DNA from: Companilactobacillus furfuricola
GTDB lineage: Bacteria; Bacillota; Bacilli; Lactobacillales; Lactobacillaceae
Length of the DNA: 50,911 nt
Direction: 5' to 3'
Assembly (NCBI RefSeq): GCF_003946325.1
Contig: NZ_RHNT01000014.1
Coordinates: 1-50,911 of the forward strand
In this document: piece after piece, positions 6,940 to 16,247 of the stretch
Layout of the letters: each line of letters starts with the position of its first letter
How positions within the stretch are numbered: position 1 is the stretch's first letter
The notes under the pieces: model-generated
What the model was told of the DNA's origin: nothing
What the model saw: only the letters and a program-made list of their open reading frames with translations
Database searches by the model: none
Made by a program: the position numbers and the translations under genes

Positions 6940-9933
6940 ATGCTGAAAAAAATATTGATACCACTAATAATGACAACGATTTTGATTACTATTGGACTTA
7001 TTATTCTAAATCCAGTCCAAAGAATTAATGCTGCCGGATCTACCGGAAACCCCACGATCACCATCCGGCAACAAAAATCTGACAGCCACACTCAGATATA
7101 TAAAATTAACTACGAAAATAATGATGATGACCCCATTTTTGCCATTTCATCTCATCAAATCAAAAGTTTTGATATCCCCTTTTTAGTTGAACAATTTGGC
7201 AAAGAAAATGTCGGTTTCAGTGAAAAAGACCAGCAACTTTTTTTGAACTTAAAACATTTTGATCGATCCAAAGATTCTTTTCAACTTAAAAAAATCGGCG
7301 ATGAACCCCTATTATTAACGATCAGAAATCCTCAACATGAAGTGTTATATCAGTCAGAATTTGCTGATGATAAATCAGTTGAGGAAAATAACAACCAAAA
7401 TAATCCATCTAAAACTCAGTCTTCAACCAATTTTGATCCTCAAAAGCAAAATTTGAATGAATCACCTAATCCGAATCAACCGGCACCTGAGACTGAAAAT
7501 AAAACAACTTCAGAGGTCATTGACAATAATGATTATGACACCACGCCACAAGCGGATATCCCCCGAGATGCCGATTGGAACATTGGGTGGAAAGAAAGGG
7601 ACAGGATCATTGTTGCTCGTGGCATTGATAAAAAGATGTCTGACGGAAGAACCTCAACACCAGTCCAATATTTTGGAGCATTAAATTATGCTCTTGAAAA
7701 TATCACTGTCAAAGATTCCGTACATGGAAGACCTTTACGACCAGGACTTATTTGGCTCATACCTGGTCCAGGATCTGGTACAGGTCGTAAAAACAATCTT
7801 ACTGCAGCAAATTCTGGAATAATCATGTCCCGACCGGGACATGTGTGGACTGAGAAACAAAAAGCAAGTGAAAATTATAAACTAAATTACTATTTAAACT
7901 ATACTTTTGGTGATGGCTTATTATACAAACCTGGCATTGGTAATGACGGTGGTGAAAAAGTATACCGAGGTTCGCAGCGAAATTTCATCACAACTAATCT
8001 TTTTGACTATTACTTGCCCACTGGAGATATTTCGAAACCTAGGATCTATGGACCCGACGTTGAAGAAACCAAAAAAGTATACGGTTTGGACGAAAAAAAC
8101 GTTCATTATTACATTAAAGACCATAAACTTTTTCGAGATGGAAATCCTCAAAACACCAATTCTAAAAACGTTGTAAAAACCGTCATGCAAAGACTTGTCT
8201 TTCGTCAAGTTATGAAGAATTCAATCATCCAAGTAACCGTTACTATGCAATTTGACAACAATAATGGTTCGATAATCACTACCGAATTTAAAAATATTGG
8301 GCATACCTATATTGATAATTTCCAAGGATACACCTTCCGTGATATTACTTTCATTCGTGATCATCGTCGTGACCGATCAAAACCAGATAATATCATTCGT
8401 TCATTGGGAAACCACAAAGGTGCCTATGCCAGTCGCAATGATGTCTATAACTCAAGAATCGAATTTATGCTTAATGGTTATCCCGATTCTCCTTTTGCTT
8501 GGTCAGCACGTGGAACTCGATCAACTTATTATTATGCATCCGATGACGACCACTTTCCTTGGAATGAAAATGGTCTTGATGAAAAATATGATGATGCTTT
8601 TAAAACCATTTATGATCGAGCCGATCAAAATAATGAGCCAACTTTTGGTAAACCATTTATGGATTATGTCACTGACACTGGTATTTCAATGCACACTAAA
8701 AACCAAGCACTCTCACCAGGCCAGCAAGTTGCCATGACGTATTCCACGAATATCGTCCAAAAAGACCATGCACCGGTCCTTGATATCAATCAACCAACTA
8801 CTAAGAATCGCCCGTATGAAGTCAAGCCAACGGAAGATAAAGTAAAAATCAATGGAACTTGGTTATATGATCGCATGCAAGATGTAGATATTAAATATTT
8901 GGTCCAAGAGATCAACTCTGATAGCGATGATAAAAAAGATATTAAAGATCAACTATTGAAAAAAGGTGTATCTATCTCTGATCAATTTCAAACCCAAAGT
9001 GAAGCCGATATGCACAATCGGATCCAGCATTCTTGGTCAACGGAAATTCCGTTGAAAGATTTAGGTAGTGGTTTACAAAAAATTTCTTTCATTGCTTATG
9101 ATAAAGAAAACCATACTTCAGAAATCAAGACTTATTATATTACCATTCCAGAACGTGGCGAAAGTCATGACTTTGAAATCAACGTCATGACACCTGATCC
9201 TGAGACCCAACGAAAACGCCCTTACGACCCTCGTGATGATCAGCAACACGTCAATAAAATGACTATCACCGGTTACAGCACAGATTTAACGCACAATCAC
9301 CAAATTGAGTATCAATTAGACGACGGCGAGAAACTACCAATAGACGTTAATCAACAATTTAAAGAAAAAGATACTCTTTATTGGGGTCTAAGAGACTTAG
9401 ACTTGACCCACTTAAAAAAAGATATCGGGATCCATAAGATTACCTTTACGTTAACTAATAAAGCTGGCCAAACAACTACTACGGATTTTTACTTTCAATA
9501 TGTCATGAATGCTTCGACCAACGAACCTGAAGGTACTTATCGAGTTTTAGCTCCTAGGGATATTGATTTTGGCGTTGCCAATATGGCGGATCATTCAACC
9601 AAAACATTAAAACCAAAAATCAAACAGAATATAGTCTTTGATGATCAGCGAAGACTGGAAAAAAGAGCTGAAACAGTCAAATTGACCTTATCAACGGAAC
9701 GATTTCACCGTAAAGATAACGATCAAGAAACAATCGACACCGAGCTACTTTGGAAGCATCAACATCTCAAAAAAGATATTCCCTATTTGATCAAAAATGA
9801 CGAACAAGCTAATCGTATCGTTTTAAATGATATCTTTTTAAATAACGTCAGCTTAAAAGTAGACAGCGACAGCCCTGTCAATACTGGGAGTTTTCAAAGT
9901 AAGTGGACTTGGACTGTTACTGACTCGAGGTAA
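6940..9933 (+). CDS. Secreted WxL-like surface protein, array member 1
   Basis: 997 aa, preceded by AAGGAG. A signal peptide covers residues 1-~32 (ending RINAAG). Then come a ~110-residue beta-rich N-domain, a polar N/Q/P/T linker (about 148-205), and a ~430-residue core shared by all four paralogues. Core motifs are GRKNNLTAANSGII, FGDG, GSQRNF.TTN, FRDITF, SLGNHKGAYASR and GISMHT. Two Ig-like segments follow, each with a GTW or similar start and a DVDIKY-type strand. The C-terminal ~130 residues read as a degenerate WxL module: IDFG, FDDQR, then SKWTWTVTDS at the end. There is no LPxTG and no other wall anchor, so non-covalent wall binding through that module is inferred. I recognise no enzymatic motif. 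Confidence 0.7.
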   Translation: MLKKILIPLIMTTILITIGLIILNPVQRINAAGSTGNPTITIRQQKSDSHTQIYKINYENNDDDPIFAISSHQIKSFDIPFLVEQFGKENVGFSEKDQQLFLNLKHFDRSKDSFQLKKIGDEPLLLTIRNPQHEVLYQSEFADDKSVEENNNQNNPSKTQSSTNFDPQKQNLNESPNPNQPAPETENKTTSEVIDNNDYDTTPQADIPRDADWNIGWKERDRIIVARGIDKKMSDGRTSTPVQYFGALNYALENITVKDSVHGRPLRPGLIWLIPGPGSGTGRKNNLTAANSGIIMSRPGHVWTEKQKASENYKLNYYLNYTFGDGLLYKPGIGNDGGEKVYRGSQRNFITTNLFDYYLPTGDISKPRIYGPDVEETKKVYGLDEKNVHYYIKDHKLFRDGNPQNTNSKNVVKTVMQRLVFRQVMKNSIIQVTVTMQFDNNNGSIITTEFKNIGHTYIDNFQGYTFRDITFIRDHRRDRSKPDNIIRSLGNHKGAYASRNDVYNSRIEFMLNGYPDSPFAWSARGTRSTYYYASDDDHFPWNENGLDEKYDDAFKTIYDRADQNNEPTFGKPFMDYVTDTGISMHTKNQALSPGQQVAMTYSTNIVQKDHAPVLDINQPTTKNRPYEVKPTEDKVKINGTWLYDRMQDVDIKYLVQEINSDSDDKKDIKDQLLKKGVSISDQFQTQSEADMHNRIQHSWSTEIPLKDLGSGLQKISFIAYDKENHTSEIKTYYITIPERGESHDFEINVMTPDPETQRKRPYDPRDDQQHVNKMTITGYSTDLTHNHQIEYQLDDGEKLPIDVNQQFKEKDTLYWGLRDLDLTHLKKDIGIHKITFTLTNKAGQTTTTDFYFQYVMNASTNEPEGTYRVLAPRDIDFGVANMADHSTKTLKPKIKQNIVFDDQRRLEKRAETVKLTLSTERFHRKDNDQETIDTELLWKHQHLKKDIPYLIKNDEQANRIVLNDIFLNNVSLKVDSDSPVNTGSFQSKWTWTVTDSR

Positions 9934-9974
9934 CATTTTGACAGACGTCCAACATCCAAGAACATATTTAGTCA

Positions 9975-10008
9975 AAAAAACATCTCCTGATTGAGATGTT
10001 TTTATTTT
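9975..10008 (+). terminator. Terminator after array member 1
   Basis: AACATCTC pairs with GAGATGTT across a short loop and is followed by a T-rich tail. It makes gene 1 a separate transcription unit. Confidence 0.75.
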
Positions 10009-10158
10009 ATTAAATTACAAAATGATTTTTAAAATAAATATTTTGCTGAAATTATCACCAGATGATAACAAAAATCACGACTACTTTTGATAAAAGTATT
10101 ACTAACAGTAATGATATTATTTTTCTTCAATAGCAATATTGCAATCAAGGGAGTTTTC

Positions 10159-12918
10159 ATGAATCATAAAAGCCTCAACCTTATAACAATTATCACCGCC
10201 TTATTAATCATCATCACTGCAGCATTCAGTATTAACGATTCTCAAGCATATGCGATCACATCTACTGAAAAAATCAGCTTTGAAGATAGCCATCACGACA
10301 ATAAAAAATCCGTGACAATAAATTATCAACCAGAAACCACAGCGGATATGAAACTGCGGATTAAATCTGATCAAATTGATAATATTGCCATCGCAGAACT
10401 TAAACAACAACTCGGTGATGACAACGTAAAATTAGATCTAAACAACCAATCGATCGACCTCGACCTAAAGCAGCTGGAATTAGATGATCTGCAAACTTCA
10501 TTTAAGTTATCGGTCAAAGAAACACGTAATATCAAAGTAAGTATTGTAAATTCCAAAAATAAAACAATTGGCGAACATGAATTCAAATTCAAGGATGAAC
10601 CAAAAAATAATCAGACCGAGGCTGACCCACAAATTGCCAAGTCTGATGAAGTTTCTAAAAATGAACCTGAGACTTCATCAAATAATCCTGAACCAACTCC
10701 CCGCTTGGGACAAGATTGGCAACGACACAATAATTTGAAAGTTTCCACTGGGGTCCCTACAATTAGAAATGGAAAGCAAATTATTCCAGTCATGTATTTT
10801 GGATCACTCCACTACGCTTTAAGTCATCTTTCTGTTAAAAGCTCTGTTGGATCAAGAGATAGAGTTGGTGCTGATGATATCGGTAAAGGTCGCAAAAACA
10901 ATATTTCAGCAGCCAATTCTGCTATTATCGTTGCTCCCGAAAAGAATGCAGATCTAAATAGTCAAAGAATAAATGACCCAAATTATACTTATTACACCAC
11001 GACCTTTGGTGATGGTGAAATGAAAGGACACGATAGTTATTGGGGATCGCAAAGAAATTTTGCCACAACTAATATCGAAACTTTTTATGCTAGTGGTGGA
11101 AAGAAAAAGCTGCGTCCACAAGTCAATGGGGTAGACCCTGTCCATACATTCACTAGTACAAATAGACGAACGATGGATCCAGATTCAGCAAAATTTTACG
11201 TCCGACAAGATCCTGATACTCAATTAGAAATGCAAAAAATCGTCTTTAATCAGACTTATGATCCTATATTTGGTAAAACTTATTCAATTCAAATATCCAT
11301 CACCCAAAAATTTCTACCGGATGGGTCGATAAATATTCAAACAGAGTTCAAGAATTTAGCTAATAAAGTAACTCATTTTACCGGATTCGTTTTTCGTGAT
11401 ATCACTTTTATGAAGAATAGTGATTTCGATGGTCGAGACAGTAAAACCAAAATGTTATCTTTAGGAAATAACGAGGGTATCTATGCTAGTCGTGACTCTA
11501 ATGACGGTCGAATTGAATTTAAACTCAACGATATCGATAATGAACCTTACGGCTGGGCAGGACGTGGAACTGCCTCAACCTTTTTTAAAGGTGAAGATGA
11601 TAAACTCTTTCCTTTTGCAGCAACCAAAAATCCCAAATATCACGATGCTTTTGTTAATGTTTTGGACACTGGCGACAAGACTGAACCAATTCCAGCAGGA
11701 AAACAGTGGCTGCCTGACGGGACAATTGCTGAAAAAGGTATCTCAATGCACACTGGGGACAAGACTTTAGATAAAGGGAAATCAATTTTCATGAGCTACC
11801 AAACTAAACTCATTGAAAAAACTGACGACATCCAATTGAGAATGTACAACGATAATCCCGCCCTACTGGATGAAGACGACCTGAATGAATTCAGAATCTT
11901 TGGCAATTGGCATCATTATGAGGATCGACAAGTTCAAATAAAATACATAGTTGATTCACCTGATGAATCTCCAAAATACATTGCCGAAAAAGGTACCCCC
12001 ATCTCTCCTAAGGGATATATCAAACAAAACGAACTTGAACAATTTCACGGCGTACTCCACGATTGGGAAGCTGAAGTTCCTAATTTAAAGAAACTTTCTC
12101 CTGGACCTCATAAGATCAGTGTAGTCGCCTTTGACACTCATAATCATTATTCAGTCGTAAAACCCGTAAACATCGTCGTTCCCGACATTGCTACTGATGT
12201 GCCAAGAATCAAAATTGATACACCAAAAGAAACTTCCGAGGAAGCTCCATTTGAAACGTACAATAACTTGATCAATATCGAGGGCAATTGGTCTGACAAA
12301 GACAGTAAAGAGTTAACTTTGACCTACTCCGTCGACAATGGTCCAGAAAAAAATTTAGATCATATCCTAAATAATCATGGACAAAACACTCGTTTTAAAT
12401 TGCACGATTTCAATTTTCAAAGACTCGATAAATCCAAGACTCATAGCATTAGGTTTACCATAAAAGATGAAAACAATCCCCCACAATCGGATACTTTTTA
12501 TTTCAAGCACAAAGATGGTCCCTTAGAATTGATACATCCGGGAAAAATTTCCTTTGGAAATCATCATCTAGTTCCTGGACAATCCAAGAAAGTTAAACCA
12601 ACCTTGGACAACCGGATTACCTTGATCGATTATCGTGGGCTAAATTCGTCTCCTTTAGATTTGACCTTGACGATCGATGAACTCAAAACTCAAGATAATC
12701 GCAATTTGAATTATAATCTTCAGTGGGACAACTCACCCGTCAAGCCGCATGAAGTACTGACGATCCATAAGAAAATCGTTCCCAAACAAAATCAATGGAT
12801 CACGGTAACTACCATCAATGACTTCGAAAAGAAATTACGACTTAAATTTAAGAAAAAAGCTCATGAAACTGGACTGTATAAAAGTAAATGGTTGTGGAAT
12901 TTCGTCGATTCGGTCTAG
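10159..12918 (+). CDS. Secreted WxL-like surface protein, array member 2
   Basis: 919 aa from the ATG at 10159, which has AAGGGAG at proper distance; upstream TTG codons in frame lack a ribosome site. The signal peptide ends near SQAYA. The architecture matches member 1: N-domain (LKQQLGDDNVKLDLNN), an acidic/polar linker, the core (GRKNNISAANSAIIV, GSQRNFATTN, FRDITF, SLGNNEGIYASR, GISMHT), Ig-like segments, and a C-terminal module with ISFG, LIDYRG and SKWLWNFVDSV. The DYRG is close to the D-x-RG element of canonical WxL domains. By eye it is clearly homologous to members 1 and 3 along its whole length but strongly diverged, so the duplications are old. Function unknown. Confidence 0.7.
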   Translation: MNHKSLNLITIITALLIIITAAFSINDSQAYAITSTEKISFEDSHHDNKKSVTINYQPETTADMKLRIKSDQIDNIAIAELKQQLGDDNVKLDLNNQSIDLDLKQLELDDLQTSFKLSVKETRNIKVSIVNSKNKTIGEHEFKFKDEPKNNQTEADPQIAKSDEVSKNEPETSSNNPEPTPRLGQDWQRHNNLKVSTGVPTIRNGKQIIPVMYFGSLHYALSHLSVKSSVGSRDRVGADDIGKGRKNNISAANSAIIVAPEKNADLNSQRINDPNYTYYTTTFGDGEMKGHDSYWGSQRNFATTNIETFYASGGKKKLRPQVNGVDPVHTFTSTNRRTMDPDSAKFYVRQDPDTQLEMQKIVFNQTYDPIFGKTYSIQISITQKFLPDGSINIQTEFKNLANKVTHFTGFVFRDITFMKNSDFDGRDSKTKMLSLGNNEGIYASRDSNDGRIEFKLNDIDNEPYGWAGRGTASTFFKGEDDKLFPFAATKNPKYHDAFVNVLDTGDKTEPIPAGKQWLPDGTIAEKGISMHTGDKTLDKGKSIFMSYQTKLIEKTDDIQLRMYNDNPALLDEDDLNEFRIFGNWHHYEDRQVQIKYIVDSPDESPKYIAEKGTPISPKGYIKQNELEQFHGVLHDWEAEVPNLKKLSPGPHKISVVAFDTHNHYSVVKPVNIVVPDIATDVPRIKIDTPKETSEEAPFETYNNLINIEGNWSDKDSKELTLTYSVDNGPEKNLDHILNNHGQNTRFKLHDFNFQRLDKSKTHSIRFTIKDENNPPQSDTFYFKHKDGPLELIHPGKISFGNHHLVPGQSKKVKPTLDNRITLIDYRGLNSSPLDLTLTIDELKTQDNRNLNYNLQWDNSPVKPHEVLTIHKKIVPKQNQWITVTTINDFEKKLRLKFKKKAHETGLYKSKWLWNFVDSV

Positions 12919-12929
12919 ACAACATTAAA

Positions 12930-12959
12930 AAAATCACTCTTTCATGAGTGATTTTTTTT
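12930..12959 (+). terminator. Terminator after array member 2
   Basis: AAATCACTC and GAGTGATTT form a nine-base stem followed by a T run. Confidence 0.8.
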
Positions 12960-13088
12960 ATTTTATAAATAAATTACTCGTTGAAAAAAAGCTCCAAATC
13001 AGCAAAGTATCCTTATTACTTTTGAAAACATACCAGCAAAATTGCTTGGTACTATATTATCCGGTTAAAAACGCATAAGGGGATTTCA

Positions 13089-15981
13089 ATGAAAAATAAA
13101 CGTACTTTTCTAAGTTTGATAATGCTAGTTTTGGCAAGTGTCTTGGGCATCTGGTTAATTATTTCCAAAAACACGGAATCAAAGGCTAGCGACATCGATT
13201 TGCCACCTGCGAAAGTAAGTCTAATTTCGATTGAAAAGTCAGACAACGCTACATTGGTAAAAATAAATTACACGCTACCAAAAAATGACCCGATCCTCAC
13301 TATTTCCTCCCCACAAATTAACAACATCGATCTAACCGATCTGAAACAAGAATTTGACGATGGAGATATTGGTGATGACGTCAACAATAAACAGATCCAC
13401 TTAAATTTTAAAAAGAAAATAGATGACAAGGGATCAGGTGAATTTACTATTAAGCTCAACAACAATCGAACCCATCTATTTTTTCTCGATGTTACTGGTC
13501 AACAAATTTTGGATCAAACTATCAATGAAAAAGACTCTGAGCCTGTCGCAAATGATCCGACACTTTCAGTGACCACGCCAAATCAAGCTGGAAATTCCTC
13601 AGAAAATTCCAGTGATTCAAAAAACAATACGGAAAAAGCAGCCTCTTACGCACCTATTTATGGAGAGTCCAATTCTTTAACACCTGAATGGAATGACAAT
13701 TGGGTCGAAATAAACAAAATGATGGCATCATATGGAAAAGTTACCAACAATCCCGACGGATCCAGCATTTATCCGGTAATTTATTTTGGTGCTATCAATT
13801 ACGCTCTTGATGGAGAAACTACTCCCCACCGTTCCGTGGGAGGAAGAGATATGCGAATTCCTGGTATCCCCGCCACTTCTTACGGATTCGGAAGATATAA
13901 TAATATCACCGCTGCTAATACCGGTGTTATTTACGTCCCTAAAGGAAGTACTTGGTCTCGACCGCAACAGAAAAATAAAAATAAAAATCAATATTACACT
14001 AATACTTTTGGTGACGGTCTTTATCCAGATAGATTAGTTAACAAAGGATCTCAACGAAACTTTACAACAACTAATATTTTTGATTACACGCATGCGAGTA
14101 AGGATCCACTTAAACCTACTATTTATGGGCCTGACTACGAGGAAAAGAATGAATGGGGCATTGATGAGGAAAACGTTCATTTTTATACCCGTGTTTCTAA
14201 AGAATCAGGTGAACTCCTCAATGAACAACGGATGGTCTTCTATCAAGTAAACCACGGAATTAGAATTCAGGTAACGATCACACAGCGCTTTAATAAGGAC
14301 AATGCCGTCATTGTTACTTATGAATACAAAAACGTCAGTGATCACACATTAGATAACTTTCAAGGTTACGTTTTTAGAGATATTACCTTCCACAAGGGTG
14401 TTCGTTACGATCAAGGTGCCCAAAAGAACAAACTTCGATCACTTGGAAACAACCGTGGACTCTATGCTAGCCGTCCAGACTATGGCGGTCGGATAGAGTT
14501 TCAATTAAATGATTTTGAAGACAGTCCTTTCGCTTGGGCAGCACGTGGTACCCGTTCAACAACCTTTGAAGCTGGTGACAAAGACCACTTCCCTTGGAAT
14601 AAAAAGGGCTTAGAGAACACCTACAATGATGCTTTCATTAATATTAACGATACAGCCGATAAATACGTTGAACCAGGGGCCGGCAACACTTGGATGGAAT
14701 TGAAAAAAGACTTTGACTCCGGGTTGTCAATGCACACGCAAAATCAATTGCTAGCTCCCGGTGAACAAGTTTCAATGACTTACGGTGTAAACATGCGCTA
14801 TATTAATTCAAAACCCAACCTTTCAGTTTACAATGATGGACTGACTAGAAATTCACCATATATTATGAAACCTGAACAAAATTTCTATGATCTCCACGGA
14901 ACTTGGCATCATTATGGAGAAAACGACGTTAATGTAAAATATCGGATCAAAGAAATCAATACCCAAGCAGACAATAACGAAGACCCCACTAACGATCTAT
15001 TAAGAAACAAACTAAGTGCCACAAACGGATATGCCAAACAATCTAATGAAGATAAAAAGATTGGAAAAGTTCAAAGCTTCTCCAAGAAAATACCTCTGGA
15101 CGAGTTTGGACCTGGATTATATAAGATATCCGTTATTGCTTTAGACAAAGCCAAACAAACTTCGCAAATTGAGACCCGTTATGTTTCCGTTCCTTCTCGT
15201 ACTCCACAACGACCAATTATCGCCGTTAAATCTCCAGTAGATAATGCTTGGTCAACAACTGCCCCAGGAACAGAAATCTACGACTTGAAATTGAATAAAA
15301 GCAATCAATCAACTTTTGACCTCTCTGGGACTTATCTATCTTATACTAAAAACTTCAAAATCACTTACACATCCAATTTTGATAGTACAGAAAGAGAAAT
15401 CAAAATTCCTCCAGAGGAAAAAGTTGCCGGCAAAACATCTACCTGGAAACTCAAAGATTTCAATGTTCGACCGATCCTAAACGACGGCGGTGACAAAACC
15501 ATTCATTTTAAAATCGTCAGTTGGAATGAAAACGGCACTTCCGATAACGAAGATTATTTTCATTTTCGGATAAATCAAGATAATAGTATCGGAATTGATG
15601 CACCAAACATTATCAACTTTGGGATCAAAAATTTAGCTCCAAAATCAGAAGTCGAAGCGACCTCCCCTAAAATGGACGGCAGCCTCTTCATTTATGATTA
15701 TCGAGACAGAAAGGCTCAGCCTATCAAAGTAAATCTCAAAGTAGAAAATTTTATCGAAAAAAAATAATTCCAACAAAATTTTAAACACGGAATTATATTG
15801 GGATAAGCAAAAAATCACCCCCGATTCTTTGTACGTTTTTGACAAAGAATCTGATGACTTCAAATTTGATTTAACTGAAAAACTACAAAAGAACTTAAAA
15901 TTAAAAATCAAAAGTAATGACAAAGTAAATACTGGAAAGTACCAAAGTCATTGGACTTGGGAAGCTCGTGATACGGTTTGA
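13089..15981 (+). pseudogene. Secreted WxL-like protein, array member 3, frameshifted near its 3' end
   Basis: The open frame runs 13089-15767 (892 aa) and stops just after an A8 tract at 15757-15764. Reading on with one base fewer in that tract restores the family's C-terminus through 15981, ending HWTWEARDTV (963 aa intact). Upstream everything is normal: signal peptide (residues 1-~33), N-domain, serine/asparagine-rich linker, core motifs (GSQRNFTTTN, FRDITF, SLGNNRGLYASR, GLSMHT), Ig-like segments, and the start of the WxL-like module (INFG, IYDYRD). The truncated product loses the second half of that module, which probably mediates wall attachment. A sequencing or assembly error, a true mutation, or slippage at the A tract cannot be told apart here. 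Confidence 0.65.
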
Positions 15982-16058
15982 TCTGAGGTAATTTTCAATA
16001 AATCATTACAATTATCTTGATAAAATTCTCAGCTCATTCAATTTTGATTTTCCAACTA

Positions 16059-16087
16059 GGATATCGTTTACAGCGATATCCTTTTTT
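16059..16087 (+). terminator. Terminator after array member 3
   Basis: GGATATCG and CGATATCC form a perfect eight-base stem with a seven-base loop, then six T. It lies downstream of the restored stop codon at 15981, which agrees with the gene originally ending there. Confidence 0.8.
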
Positions 16088-16247
16088 GATGTTTCACTCT
16101 TAAAATTACTCGTCGTGAAATTAATGGTTAAAAATTTAATAATGAAAAAATTGTCATTTTAGAAAGGAATTCATGTTTTTTTTTAATCTAATTTGACTTT
16201 CTTCCTGTGATAGCCTACTAAAGTATGTTTTAGGTACGGGGGAAAAT

